64,000 nucleotides of DNA from SIG480 sp045636865 (GTDB taxonomy: Bacteria; Bacillota; Clostridia; Oscillospirales; JAAYXM01), in the NCBI GenBank assembly GCA_045636865.1, contig JAZTYJ010000025.1, positions 14,965 through 78,964 of the forward strand, in the 5' to 3' direction. Within the stretch, counting starts at the first letter, position 1. The number at the start of each line of letters is the position of its first letter. Below, piece by piece: positions 1 to 9,367 of this stretch. The position numbers and the translations under genes were made by a program. The notes under the pieces were generated by a model. That model did not search any database. It saw nothing but the letters and a program-made list of their open reading frames with translations, and was not told the origin of the DNA.

Positions 1-1789
1 TAACGACAACAATGCTCGGCATAGGCTCTGCATCTCCGGTTTTTGCAACCGCCTTGTTATATGCCTTCATATCTCGCACACCGCGTTCAGAAAACATCTT
101 GTATCTTCTCATCATTTCAAAAACTGCCCACTGAAGCGCACCTGCTGCTTTTTTCGGGTCCGTAACAACAGGGATAAGAAGATGCGGAATACCATTATAT
201 CCTACAAGCTCTACCATCTTCGGGTCGATCATAATGAGTCGGACCTGCTCCGGCGTTGAGCGATAAAGCAAGCTTACGATAATCGAGTTTATGCAGACCG
301 ACTTACCTGAACCTGTCGTACCCGCAATGAGCATATGCGGAAGCTTTGAAATATCGCACACCATACACTTGCCTGAAATATCTTTTCCGAGAGCAAACGA
401 AACATCGCTTTCGTTTTTCATAAACTCTTCAGACGCGATAACCTCCGATATATTTACCATCTGTGTATTCTGGTTCGGAACCTCAATTCCTATGAGCGGT
501 TTTCCCGGAACCGGTGCAATAACTATGCCCGATGCGCTGAGAGAAAGCGCAATATCATCTGCAAGTGATGTAATCTTTGCAAGCTTTACACCTGCATCAG
601 GCTGAACTTCAAAGCGCGTTACCGATGGGCCTCGGACGATGTTTACAACCTTGATATCAATACCAAAATTTCTTACCGTCTCACGAAGCTTTATGCCCAT
701 ATTCTGAAGTTCTGTTGATGCCGCCGCAACGTTTGACACCTTCGGTGCATCAAGAAGCGATATGGGGGGATATGAATAAATCTTTTTGTTTTCTACGTTT
801 TCAACCTCGCCGCCGAGGACACTCTCTGCAGTTTCAAGAAGCTCTTTGTTTTTTTCTTCTTCCTGCTTCGAGCTTTTTTCTATCGCATCCAGAATATCCT
901 GTGTAAATACTTCTTCGCTATCCTCTGGCTCATCAACAGGTGTCTCATCGGGAACAGCCTCTTCCTCTGCTACAACTTCAGCAGGTGTTTTTACATTGCT
1001 CGGCGGAAATACATATGCAGGAACCTCTTCTTCCTCCTCTTCCACGTGGTCATCGTCAAGCGGAATATCGATTGATGCGCGTTTTTTCGGTGATTTTTTC
1101 GGTTCATTTTTAACTACGGGCTCTTCAACAAATTCCTCTTCCTCTTCTTCATCGTCTTCATCATATTCCACTTCATGATGCATATTTGCAAAGAGGTTTT
1201 TGAGGAAATCATATACTCCCATAACTGTAACATTGAATGCAACAAGAAGCACAAACAATGTTGCCGCGACAAATAAGATTGCCGTTGCTATGGGGTTTAT
1301 CCATTTCATGAGGAGAGCCGTAGGAAACCCTGCAAGAACTCCACCGCCGGTAAGCATTATTCCGGACTCAACCATACTTTTCCATACAAGATCAGTCGTT
1401 CCCACAAGCGAGTGTGCCGTTGCACCTACAAAATACGGAACGAGAAGCGTCGCTATAACCCTTCCCTTTATCGGCTTTCCGCGGCAGATCATGAGAAGCA
1501 CGCCCACCATTACAAGCGCAAAAGGCAAGAGCATAAATCCGACACCTATCGCCGAGCTCATAAGATTTCTTAAACCTTCAATAACTACTCCTTCTGCACC
1601 GAAAAGGGCAAAGAATGCAAGCAATGCAATTGCAAACACAACTATCGCCCATCTCTGATTAAGCTGCGCACGTCTTTTCTGCGTTATGCGCGTATTCGAC
1701 GGCTTTCTCGAAGATGACTTTCTTCTTGTCGAGCTTGTACTTTTTCTCACAGCCTTCGACTGCGTTGTTTTTTTCTTTTTCTGCGCCAT
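1..1789 (-). CDS. ftsK: FtsK/SpoIIIE DNA translocase (partial, 3' end outside window)
   Basis: This is a membrane-anchored hexameric ATPase that pumps chromosomal DNA through the division or sporulation septum. The ATG at 1789 is preceded by a GAGGTG ribosome site and opens a basic, Lys/Arg/Ser-rich N-terminus. Hydrophobic membrane segments follow (about 1660-1200), then a long acidic linker (about 1180-780) and the start of the motor domain. The Walker A motif AGTTGSGKS is encoded near 325-300, inside the family signature PHMLIAGTTGSGKSVC, and the Walker B region (RLIMIDPKMVEL) lies near 245-210. The rest of the motor and the gamma domain are beyond the left edge. The architecture is normal. 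FtsK and SpoIIIE cannot be told apart here. Confidence 0.96.
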   Translation of the reverse strand, partial: MAQKKKKTTQSKAVRKSTSSTRRKSSSRKPSNTRITQKRRAQLNQRWAIVVFAIALLAFFALFGAEGVVIEGLRNLMSSAIGVGFMLLPFALVMVGVLLMICRGKPIKGRVIATLLVPYFVGATAHSLVGTTDLVWKSMVESGIMLTGGGVLAGFPTALLMKWINPIATAILFVAATLFVLLVAFNVTVMGVYDFLKNLFANMHHEVEYDEDDEEEEEEFVEEPVVKNEPKKSPKKRASIDIPLDDDHVEEEEEEVPAYVFPPSNVKTPAEVVAEEEAVPDETPVDEPEDSEEVFTQDILDAIEKSSKQEEEKNKELLETAESVLGGEVENVENKKIYSYPPISLLDAPKVSNVAAASTELQNMGIKLRETVRNFGIDIKVVNIVRGPSVTRFEVQPDAGVKLAKITSLADDIALSLSASGIVIAPVPGKPLIGIEVPNQNTQMVNISEVIASEEFMKNESDVSFALGKDISGKCMVCDISKLPHMLIAGTTGSGKSVCINSIIVSLLYRSTPEQVRLIMIDPKMVELVGYNGIPHLLIPVVTDPKKAAGALQWAVFEMMRRYKMFSERGVRDMKAYNKAVAKTGDAEPMPSIVVV

Positions 1790-1853
1790 TATGTACACCT
1801 CAAAATAATTTAAAATCGTCCTTTTAGGGCAATGTATATTTTTACACAAATAT

Positions 1854-1882
1854 ATTATAACACAAATAAAATCAAATTGCCA
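1854..1882 (-). promoter_or_regulatory. Predicted sigma-A promoter of ftsK
   Basis: On the minus strand a TATAAT -10 box at 1859-1854 is preceded by an extended TGT, with a weak -35 (TGGCAA) at 1882-1877 and a 17-bp spacer. It lies about 65 bp upstream of the ftsK start and downstream of the preceding operon's terminator. Confidence 0.5.
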
Positions 1883-1900
1883 GTAGTTATTTTTGCATAG

Positions 1901-1932
1901 CAAAAGAGCAGATCTGAATCTGCTCTTTTTGC
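1901..1932 (-). terminator. Rho-independent terminator of the LeuA-like/acyl-CoA ligase operon
   Basis: AAAGAGCAGA and TCTGCTCTTT form a hairpin flanked by A- and T-runs, 10 bp downstream of the ligase stop codon. The symmetry could allow termination in both directions. Confidence 0.8.
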
Positions 1933-1941
1933 CGATATTCT

Positions 1942-4401
1942 TTACTTTTCAATGCCGAGGAGACCGAGGGATTCCTCACGCATTTTATATTTGAGAATTT
2001 TCCCTGCAGCATTCATCGGGAAGTTCTTTACAAACAGGAAGTATCTCGGAACCTTGTGGCGGGCGATATGCTCGTTACCAAACTCGCGCATTTCAGCTTC
2101 ATCCGCCTCCACGCCGTCGTGAAGGATAATCCACGCACAGCACTCCTCGCCGTACTTCTTGTCCGGAACACCGATAACCTGAACGTCGCGAACCTTCGGG
2201 TTTGTGAGATAGAATTCTTCAATTTCACGCGGGTAGAGGTTTTCACCACCACGGATAATCATATCCTTGAGTCGTCCCGTAACCTTGTAATAGCCGTCGG
2301 GAGTTCTGCAACAGATATCGCCCGAATGGAGCCATCCGTCTTTATCTATCGTCTGCGCTGTTGCCTGCGGCATCTTGTAATATCCCTTCATAATATTGAA
2401 ACCGCGTGCTACAAACTCTCCGCTTTCACCGTCGGGGAGCTCTTCTCCCGTTTCGGGATCAATTATCTTACACTCAACACCGGGGAATGCGCTGCCGACA
2501 GTTTCAACTCTGTGGTCGATATCTTCGTTAACCTCGCCCATCGTACATCCGGGAGACGCTTCGGTCTGACCGTAAACGCTGATGATTTCCTTCATATTCA
2601 TCTCATCTGCCGCGCGACGCATAAGATCTGCCGGACAGTTTGCGCCTGCCATAATTCCCGTGCGGATATATGAGAAATCGGTCTTTGCGAAATCGGGATG
2701 GTTGAACATCGCGATAAACATAGTCGGAACGCCGTTGAAGCACGTTATATGCTCATCATTTACACATGCAAGCGACGACTTCGGTGAGAAATACGGCATC
2801 GGACAGAGCGTTCCGCCGTGTGTCATCATAGATGTCATTGAAAGAACCATTCCGAAACAATGGAACATCGGAACCTGAATCATCATGCGGTCTGCCGTTG
2901 AGAGATCCATTCTGTCTCCGATAGTTTTGCCGTTGTTGACAATATTTCTGTGAGTGAGCATAACGCCCTTCGGAAATCCCGTTGTGCCGGACGTGTACTG
3001 CATATTACATACATCGTCGGGCTTTACAAGTGATGCACGGCGGCGCACCTCTTCCTTCGGGATCTCGTTTGCGCGGTCAAGCATCTGCTCCCAGTTGAGG
3101 CATCCCGGCATATCAAAACCTACCGTTACGATATTGCGAAGGAACGGAAGCTTCTTTGCATAAAGCGGCTCGCCCGGCTGCATCTCTGAAAGTTCAGGAC
3201 AAAGCTCCTGCATAATTTCGCGATAGTTTGTATCCTTGCAGTCTTCAATCATAACGAGTGTATGAGTATCCGACTGACGAAGAAGGTATTCGATTTCGTG
3301 AATTTTGTATGCAGTATTGACGGTTACGAGCACCGCGCCGATTTTCGTTGTCGCCCAGAAGGTTATAAACCACTGCGGGACATTTGTTGCCCAGATAGCA
3401 ACGTGGTCGCCTGCCTTTACACCGAGAGCAATGAGAGCCGCTGCCGCTTCATCAACATCCGCGCGGAATTCCGAATAAGTTCTCGTATAATCAAGTGTGG
3501 TGTATTTAAAAGCATACTGGTCGGGATACATATCGACCATCGTATCAAGAACCTCCGAAAAGGTCTTGTCAATTACCTTATATTTCTCCCACACAAAAGT
3601 TCCTGTTTTCGCTCTGTTATAGTAAACAGGCTTTGAAACCTTCTTCTCTCCGCCGCTTTTTGCAATGTAATTTAAAAAGTGGGTGAGAACAATGTCGGCA
3701 TCGTCAATCTCATCGTTCCACGCAACAGAGATAAAACCGTCGTAATTGAGTGATGAAAGTGCGGAGATAACTTCTCCTACAGGAAGAGTTCCCTCTCCGA
3801 TGAGAACGTTTTTACCGTCCTTGCGGTCACCGAGACGAACATATTTAATGTATGCACCGAGGTTTGTGATGGTATCCTCGGCACTTTCGCCGCCGTCAAA
3901 ATACGTCTCGCGCACATCCCAGGCAGCACCAAGAACCGCGCTTGAGAAGTAGTTTATGATATCAAGGACATTCTCCGTATGAGAAAGATAATCGGATGTT
4001 GAGAGAAGAAGCTTTACATCTGTCCCCTCTGCTCGCTCAATTGCCGGCGAAAGCTTTTCTGAAAGCTTTTCCAGATCAGGCTTTTTCTCAACGTGAACAA
4101 TAACCCCCGAAACACCTGCGCCGCGAGCCATATCCACATATCGCTTAACCGCTTCGGCATCTGCATTCTCCGAATCAAGCGCATGCGGATAAATGAGAGC
4201 AGAAACCTCAAGTCCGCGGTTTATGAGCTTGCGTTTTGAATCAGACACGCTTCCGCTGCGAAGGATGCTGTCGTGATGACGGACTCTCTCGCCGTCTGCA
4301 TCGTAGATTTCAAAACCCGAGAATCCGTAATCGTATGCATATTTGCAGAGATCAAGGAATGACGGACGTGATACGTTTTTTGTTGAAAATGTGAGTTTCA
4401 T
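1942..4401 (-). CDS. TIM-barrel (sugar isomerase/epimerase-like) domain fused to AMP-forming acyl-CoA synthetase
   Basis: This 819-residue protein has two parts. Residues 1-255 resemble the xylose-isomerase-like TIM barrel (MKLTFSTKN opening, then FEIYDADG and HVEKK). Residues 270-819 are a full-length ANL-family adenylating enzyme with the P-loop YTSGTTGFPKG (469-479), YGQTEASP, GWLHSGD, the hinge GRLKDMIIRGGENLYP and a C-terminal GKILK lysine motif. It should activate a carboxylic acid to an acyl-AMP and then an acyl-CoA; the acid is unknown. The ATG at 4401 was chosen because GAGGAG sits 8 bp upstream, inside the end of the preceding gene. The two genes are 1 bp apart, indicating translational coupling. 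A longer TTG start at 4416 would overlap the neighbour and lacks a site. The domain fusion is unusual. Confidence 0.9.
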   Translation of the reverse strand: MKLTFSTKNVSRPSFLDLCKYAYDYGFSGFEIYDADGERVRHHDSILRSGSVSDSKRKLINRGLEVSALIYPHALDSENADAEAVKRYVDMARGAGVSGVIVHVEKKPDLEKLSEKLSPAIERAEGTDVKLLLSTSDYLSHTENVLDIINYFSSAVLGAAWDVRETYFDGGESAEDTITNLGAYIKYVRLGDRKDGKNVLIGEGTLPVGEVISALSSLNYDGFISVAWNDEIDDADIVLTHFLNYIAKSGGEKKVSKPVYYNRAKTGTFVWEKYKVIDKTFSEVLDTMVDMYPDQYAFKYTTLDYTRTYSEFRADVDEAAAALIALGVKAGDHVAIWATNVPQWFITFWATTKIGAVLVTVNTAYKIHEIEYLLRQSDTHTLVMIEDCKDTNYREIMQELCPELSEMQPGEPLYAKKLPFLRNIVTVGFDMPGCLNWEQMLDRANEIPKEEVRRRASLVKPDDVCNMQYTSGTTGFPKGVMLTHRNIVNNGKTIGDRMDLSTADRMMIQVPMFHCFGMVLSMTSMMTHGGTLCPMPYFSPKSSLACVNDEHITCFNGVPTMFIAMFNHPDFAKTDFSYIRTGIMAGANCPADLMRRAADEMNMKEIISVYGQTEASPGCTMGEVNEDIDHRVETVGSAFPGVECKIIDPETGEELPDGESGEFVARGFNIMKGYYKMPQATAQTIDKDGWLHSGDICCRTPDGYYKVTGRLKDMIIRGGENLYPREIEEFYLTNPKVRDVQVIGVPDKKYGEECCAWIILHDGVEADEAEMREFGNEHIARHKVPRYFLFVKNFPMNAAGKILKYKMREESLGLLGIEK

Positions 4402-4402
4402 C

Positions 4403-5794
4403 TTAATTCTCCTCAAAGACGATCTTGTTCAGCGCATTGATGTACGCGCGTACACTCGCCGCAACGATGTCAGTTGAAATTCCGTTTCCTGAATAGAGCT
4501 TTCCCTGACTGCGAAGACGGACAATAGCTGAACCGAGAGCCTCCTTGCCCTCCGTTACTGCCTGAATCTGGAAATCGTCGAGTTCATAGTGATATCCTAT
4601 GCTGTTTTCTATTGCACGGAAAACAGAGTCGATCGGACCGTCACCCGTGCTGACTCCGCAGAGAAGTTCGTTTCCGCAACGGAGTGTAACCTGCGACATC
4701 GAGCTTGTGAGATTGCCGCAATTTGTTGTGTAGCTCTCAAGGTGATATTTCGACGGAGCCTGCATGGCAAAGCTTGCGATAAGGGCTTCAAGTTCTCTTG
4801 CGGCTACGCTGTCTTTCTTCTCACAGACTTTCTTGAGCTCTGCAAAAACGGTTCCGCAATCCTCATCCGAAAGGTCATATCCCAGAATCTTTGCGGCATC
4901 AGCAACCTCGGAGAGTGTGCTTTCAAAAGTGAGAAGAATTGAGCTTCGTGAGCCGTCTGCATCCTCATCGGTCTTCGGTGTGTCATGTGAAATTCTTTCA
5001 AGAAGCTCGCGGGTACTTGTATGCACCTTCGTGCTCTTTAAGTCTGTATATGCATCAAATGCCTCGCCCCTGCGACTTATTGCATCTGAAATCGCACCTG
5101 TTGCAAGCACCTTATCGCCTGCAAGGGCACACTTAATTCCTTCTGCACCTGCGCGGACAGCTGAAAGAGCGATTGCAACCGCCATATCGAGGCTGTCTGA
5201 AACCTGAACAAAAACAGGAGTCTTAACCTTTGCGGTGATTTTTGCAACAAGCTCTGCCATTTCTTCGGGGAGAACCATTCCCGCGCTGTCGCAAAGAGTA
5301 ACTTCCTTTGCACCTGCATTTACTGCCTCCGCAACACAACTCTCAAGGAAATCGTAATCTGCGCGCGTTGCATCAAGTGCAACAAACTCAACATCAGCAC
5401 AATACTTGAGTGCCTCTCCTACAAGAGCTGAAATCTTCGGAAGCATCTTTTCTGCCTTGATGTGGTATGTATATTCCATAGCGACGGTAGATGTCGGAAC
5501 AACTACCTGAAGGCGCGGCTTTTCCGCATCCTTTATGCATTCCCAGGCGGTCGCAACCTCATCCTCCGAAAAGCCTACAGGGATTGCAACCGTGCAACCC
5601 TTGACGGTTGATGCGATTGTCTTATAGATTATTGTATCCTCACGTAAATTTTTGATAGGAGCCAACTCAATAGCATCTGCGCCGAGAGCATTTGCAGCAG
5701 AAGCAATTGCAGTTTTCTCACGGAAAAGCAAAGCTACCTCGCGGCTCTGCGCAAGCTCCTTTAAAGTGATGTCAGAAATGTAGATTTTTTTCAT
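4403..5794 (-). CDS. Divergent 2-isopropylmalate synthase-like protein lacking the usual metal/catalytic residues
   Basis: At 463 residues it has the LeuA layout: an HMGL-like TIM barrel (about 1-270) and a C-terminal LeuA allosteric/dimerisation-like region (about 330-463, with SGNGISTDIVAASVRAYINALN). Homologues normally carry a DTTLRDGEQ opening and an HxH metal pair. Here the opening is DITLKELAQ (R to K12, D to E13), and the HCHNDLG segment reads QVSDSLD (Q197, S199). Ordinary Claisen-condensation chemistry is therefore doubtful, and a regulatory role or altered substrate is possible. ATG 5794 is chosen because AAGGGG lies just upstream; a TTG at 5812 would swallow that site. A Leu T-box precedes the gene and the ligase fusion follows 1 bp after it. 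Confidence 0.8.
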   Translation of the reverse strand: MKKIYISDITLKELAQSREVALLFREKTAIASAANALGADAIELAPIKNLREDTIIYKTIASTVKGCTVAIPVGFSEDEVATAWECIKDAEKPRLQVVVPTSTVAMEYTYHIKAEKMLPKISALVGEALKYCADVEFVALDATRADYDFLESCVAEAVNAGAKEVTLCDSAGMVLPEEMAELVAKITAKVKTPVFVQVSDSLDMAVAIALSAVRAGAEGIKCALAGDKVLATGAISDAISRRGEAFDAYTDLKSTKVHTSTRELLERISHDTPKTDEDADGSRSSILLTFESTLSEVADAAKILGYDLSDEDCGTVFAELKKVCEKKDSVAARELEALIASFAMQAPSKYHLESYTTNCGNLTSSMSQVTLRCGNELLCGVSTGDGPIDSVFRAIENSIGYHYELDDFQIQAVTEGKEALGSAIVRLRSQGKLYSGNGISTDIVAASVRAYINALNKIVFEEN

Positions 5795-5844
5795 TTTGAA
5801 AGCCCCTTTCAAATTTATATCTGCAAAATTTTATCAAACCAACA

Positions 5845-6135
5845 AAAAAACGCTTTCGTCTCATTGTCGATTCAAAGAGACGAAAACGTTAAGTTCAAAA
5901 CTGTTTCCGCGGTACCACTCTTTTTCACCCTTACGGATGCACTTTGGATGCCAACACATCTTAACTCTGTTACGGGAGTGCCCGTCTGCCCCTACTGCAA
6001 GTTCACGGCAGCCGCTCAACGGTGAGTTCTGCAAGTCTTCCCCGATGTCTCGCACCACCCGACATCTCTCTCGAGGCGAAAGAATTTTGCATACTATTCC
6101 GCATCACTGCGTTTACAATAATGGAATTTTACCAC
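5845..6135 (-). promoter_or_regulatory. T-box leader, leucine (CUC) specifier
   Basis: On the minus strand this leader has the T-box hallmarks: an AGTATG turn in Stem I, a GGTGGTGCGAGAC apical segment, a specifier loop GAACTCACC with CTC (Leu) at 6026-6024, and the near-invariant GTGGTACCGCGG antiterminator bulge near 5921-5908. A long terminator stem with a T-run follows. Uncharged tRNA-Leu should pair at CTC and at the GGTACC bulge and prevent termination, so the two downstream genes should be expressed on leucine starvation. The specifier was read by its position in the loop, not by folding. Confidence 0.9.
5846..5892 (-). terminator. T-box terminator hairpin
   Basis: AACGTTTTCGTCTC and GAGACGAAAGCGTT form a long stem followed by seven T residues on the minus strand. 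Its 5' arm lies just after the GGTACCGCG antiterminator element, as expected for a transcriptional T-box switch. Confidence 0.88.
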
Positions 6136-6150
6136 AGTAGAATATAAAAG

Positions 6151-6189
6151 TCAAGACTTTTTCAGAAAGAATTTCCGAAAAAGTCTTGT
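6151..6189 (-). terminator. Terminator of putP
   Basis: A 12-bp inverted repeat (CAAGACTTTTTC and GAAAAAGTCTTG) lies immediately after the putP stop and is followed by a T-rich stretch on the minus strand. The symmetry suits either direction. Confidence 0.75.
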
Positions 6190-6198
6190 TTGTTTTTA

Positions 6199-7731
6199 TT
6201 AGTCGTCTATTTCGTTGTTTGTTGCATTTTCAAAAATTGCCAAAACTTCAGCTGACGGCTTTTTGTCGATAAGTGTTACAACTACCGCCGCAATTGCACC
6301 GATTATAAAGCCCGGTATAATCTCATAGATTCCTGTTGCTGCTGTGAGTGTTGCACCGTTAATCGGGAGCCACAACCAGAGCATATCAACCAAAGCACCG
6401 ACTACGATACCTGCAACCGCACCCTTGTATGTAAAGCGTTTCCAGAAAAGTGAGAACAAAACTGCAGGACCGAATGCCGCGCCGAAGATACCCCATGCGT
6501 TTGAAACGAGGTCCATAATAGCCTGTGCCGCATCACCTTCGCTGCTTGCGATAAAGTATGCAACAACTGCGATAACAATAACTATAAAGCGGCTTACCCA
6601 GAGCATTTCCTTGTTTGATGCGTTCTTTCTGATAATCGGCTTATAGAGGTCGCTTGCAAATGAAGATGCCGCAACAAGAAGCTGTGAGTCGGCAGTTGAC
6701 ATTGATGCCGCGATAATTGCAGCAAGCAAAAGTCCTGCGATAAATGCCGGGAATACATCACGGGCAAGCTCGACAAATATCAATGACTGCTGACCGTTTT
6801 CAAGCAATACCTTTGAAAGGTCTGTGCCGTTTGAATATACAAACATTCTGCCGAGATACGCAATTACAACTGCTGCGCCGAGTGAAAGAATAACCCAGAT
6901 AATTGCAACCGTTGCTGATTTTTTTACCATTGACGGCTTTTCGATTGCCATAAATCTTACGATGATATGCGGCATACCGAAATAACCAAGACCCCAGCCA
7001 AGACCTGAAACAATATCCTTCCAGCTTGCGTTCATAAAGCTTGCGACAAACTCAAACTCTTCGCCGTTCGGACCGTGATAAATCGTCGTAAGCGCTGCAG
7101 GATCAAGATCTTTTGCAAAACCTATGACAATAGGCACGATAAGTAGTGCCGCAAGCATAAGAAGTCCCTGGAAGAAGTCCGTCCAGCAAACTGCCTTGAA
7201 TCCGCCGAGGAATGTGTATGCAAGAACGATTACTGCAAAAATGATCATCGCAGTTGACTTTGAGAGAGCGGGAACAAGCGTTGTGAAGACGTCTGAACCT
7301 GCAACGAATGCTGATGCAACGTAGATCGTAAAGCAAACCAAAAATACTACTGCACAGATGATGCTCAAAGTATGGCTCTTTGAAAGAAAACGATTTGAAA
7401 GATACTGTGGAAGCGTGATAGCATCTCCTGATGCCTTTGAGAACTTACGGAGTCTCTTTGCCACGATAATCCAGTTTGCAGCAGTACCTATTGCAAGACC
7501 GATACCAATCCAGGCCTGACCGAAACCGAATGCCAGAATGCTTCCGGGAAGACCCATCAAAAGCCATGCGCTCATATCCGATGCTTGAGCACTCATAGCG
7601 GTTACCCACGGACCCATTGATCTGCCGCCGAGGAAGTAATCCTTTTCTGTTTCACTCTTTGACTTGAAGAAGAACCAAACACCTATAGCAACCATTGCTA
7701 CAAAGTACAATGCAAATGCTAAAATATCCAT
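6199..7731 (-). CDS. putP: Sodium:solute symporter, PutP (Na+/proline) type
   Basis: A 510-residue inner-membrane transporter of the SSS family, expected to couple Na+ entry to proline uptake. About 13 hydrophobic segments are visible. Family signatures include KDYFLGGRSMGPWVTAMSA near residue 30-50, the SAQASDMSAWLLMGLPG stretch typical of PutP, and AGLLLAAIIAASMSTADSQLL near residue 310-335, where the sodium-site serines and threonines lie. The length matches the family. It is transcribed alone, between two terminators, with an AAGGGG ribosome site and an extended TGATATACT -10 box at about 7773. Proline specificity is inferred from family resemblance. Confidence 0.92.
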   Translation of the reverse strand: MDILAFALYFVAMVAIGVWFFFKSKSETEKDYFLGGRSMGPWVTAMSAQASDMSAWLLMGLPGSILAFGFGQAWIGIGLAIGTAANWIIVAKRLRKFSKASGDAITLPQYLSNRFLSKSHTLSIICAVVFLVCFTIYVASAFVAGSDVFTTLVPALSKSTAMIIFAVIVLAYTFLGGFKAVCWTDFFQGLLMLAALLIVPIVIGFAKDLDPAALTTIYHGPNGEEFEFVASFMNASWKDIVSGLGWGLGYFGMPHIIVRFMAIEKPSMVKKSATVAIIWVILSLGAAVVIAYLGRMFVYSNGTDLSKVLLENGQQSLIFVELARDVFPAFIAGLLLAAIIAASMSTADSQLLVAASSFASDLYKPIIRKNASNKEMLWVSRFIVIVIAVVAYFIASSEGDAAQAIMDLVSNAWGIFGAAFGPAVLFSLFWKRFTYKGAVAGIVVGALVDMLWLWLPINGATLTAATGIYEIIPGFIIGAIAAVVVTLIDKKPSAEVLAIFENATNNEIDD

Positions 7732-7813
7732 TCTTTAATCAAACCCCTTTTCATATTTTTCATATAAAAATCAGTATATCACAAAAAGAAACTTTTGCCA
7801 ATAGTAAAATTTA

Positions 7814-7852
7814 AAAATCCCGAACTCCGAGCTTCGGAGTTCGGGATTTTAA
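7814..7852 (-). terminator. Terminator of the AGCS symporter gene
   Basis: ATCCCGAACTCCGA and TCGGAGTTCGGGAT form a perfect hairpin flanked by A- and T-runs, directly next to the symporter stop codon at 7853. Confidence 0.88.
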
Positions 7853-9280
7853 TTACTTATCCTTATTTGAATCTGATGATTTCTTAACGAGCTTTGAGAG
7901 AGCGACGAGTGCAAGAACGTTCGGGATAACCATAAGGTAGTTGAAGAAGTCTGTGAGCTCCCAGACGAGGTCGTTTGAAAGAAGTGTTCCGAGGAAGATG
8001 AACACGATTGCAATTACTGAATAGATGACAACTGCAACCTTGCTGTTCTTGAAAAGATACTGAACATTGATCTTACCAAAGAAGTTCCAGCCGATAATTG
8101 TTGAGTATGCAAAGAAGAGAAGGCATATCGCAACAAACGCACTACCAAAACCTGTGCCGAAAACGCTTCCCATAGCCATCTGCATAGCATTTGTCTTTGC
8201 GATTCCGTTTGCAGAAATTGCATCCAGATAATTTGCGCTTGAGAGAAGACCGCCCTCACCAACGTAGAGAGTTGAGATGACAACAAGAGCTGTCATTGTG
8301 AGAACAACGAATGTGTCTACAAACACGCCTACCATAGCAACAACACCCTGGTCGTGCGGCTTCTTGACATCTGCCATCGCGTGAGCATGCGGAGTTGAAC
8401 CCATACCTGCTTCATTTGAGAAGAGCCCGCGCTTTGCACCCTGGCTGATGGCAGTCTTGAGAGCAACACCAATAGTTGCACCGAGAATAGCATCCGGCTT
8501 GAATGCATACTTGAAGATTGCCGCAAATGTTGCCGGGATGTACTGGATTCTTGCAATAATAACTACAAGACCACCGAGAAGGAAGAGAACTGCCATAATC
8601 GGAACGAGCTTTTCTGTAACTGATGCGATTCTCTTGATGCCACCGATGAAGATGAATGCAGAAACAACTGCAATAACAATACCGATAATCCAGCCCCACT
8701 GTGTGTAGTCAACATTTACAGCGCTGCAAGCGGCCTCTGCGATTGAGTTTGACTGAACCATTGAACCAAAGAAGCCAAGAGCAACTGTGATTGCAAGAGC
8801 AAAGAATACTGCAAGGAATGTTCCGAAGCCGTTCGGGAACGCTTTTTTGATGTAGTAAACCGGACCGCCGTGGATTTCGCCGTTTGCATCAACCTCTTTT
8901 GTCTCCTGAGCGAGAACTGCTTCAGCGTAGATTGTTGCCATACCGAGGAATGCGATGATCCACATCCAGAAGATAGCACCTGGACCACCGACGAGGATAG
9001 CGCCTGATGCACCAACGATGTTACCTGTACCTACCTGTGCTGCAACAGCAGTTGCAAGAGCCTGGAATGAGGTAAGACCTGCACCGTCACTCTTACCAAA
9101 GAGCTTAATGTTTCCAAAAACACTCTTCATACCTTCACCAAAGCAACGAATCTGAACGAAACGTGTTTTGAATGTGAAGAAGAGACCTACTCCAACGAGG
9201 AGCACGATGAGAATGTAGTCCGCGAGAAAGCCGTTGGCTGTCTGGACCATTGCGAGAAGTGAGTCAAGAAATGCCTGCAT
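7853..9280 (-). CDS. Alanine/glycine:cation symporter (AGCS family)
   Basis: A 475-residue polytopic membrane protein of the AGCS (AlsT/DagA/GlyP-like) family that imports alanine or glycine with Na+ or H+. Family motifs include GVGLFFTFKTRFVQIR near the N-terminus, ALATAVAAQVGTGNIVGAS, GGPGAIFWMWIIAFLGMAT, and SNEAGMGSTPHAHA in the middle. ATG 9280 was chosen because AGGAGG lies 8 bp upstream; a longer reading would run into the leader terminator. The glycine riboswitch upstream suggests glycine as substrate or signal. It forms a single-gene unit ending at a strong terminator. Confidence 0.92.
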   Translation of the reverse strand: MQAFLDSLLAMVQTANGFLADYILIVLLVGVGLFFTFKTRFVQIRCFGEGMKSVFGNIKLFGKSDGAGLTSFQALATAVAAQVGTGNIVGASGAILVGGPGAIFWMWIIAFLGMATIYAEAVLAQETKEVDANGEIHGGPVYYIKKAFPNGFGTFLAVFFALAITVALGFFGSMVQSNSIAEAACSAVNVDYTQWGWIIGIVIAVVSAFIFIGGIKRIASVTEKLVPIMAVLFLLGGLVVIIARIQYIPATFAAIFKYAFKPDAILGATIGVALKTAISQGAKRGLFSNEAGMGSTPHAHAMADVKKPHDQGVVAMVGVFVDTFVVLTMTALVVISTLYVGEGGLLSSANYLDAISANGIAKTNAMQMAMGSVFGTGFGSAFVAICLLFFAYSTIIGWNFFGKINVQYLFKNSKVAVVIYSVIAIVFIFLGTLLSNDLVWELTDFFNYLMVIPNVLALVALSKLVKKSSDSNKDK

Positions 9281-9303
9281 AATTTTTCCTCCTAAAAAAT
9301 AAA

Positions 9304-9326
9304 AAAAGTTATCGCCTGCGATAACT
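9304..9326 (-). terminator. Leader terminator (expression platform) of the glycine riboswitch
   Basis: GTTATCGC and GCGATAAC form a stem followed by seven T residues, just before the AGGAGG site of the symporter gene. It sits where glycine binding to the upstream aptamer could decide read-through. Confidence 0.8.
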
Positions 9327-9367
9327 CTGAAAACGCACAACATGACACCTTTTTAAAAGTGTTGTGC

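Noticed and set aside
786..1178. Serine-rich plus-strand frame of 130 residues
   Set aside because: It is the antisense of the acidic Glu/Asp-rich linker of FtsK.
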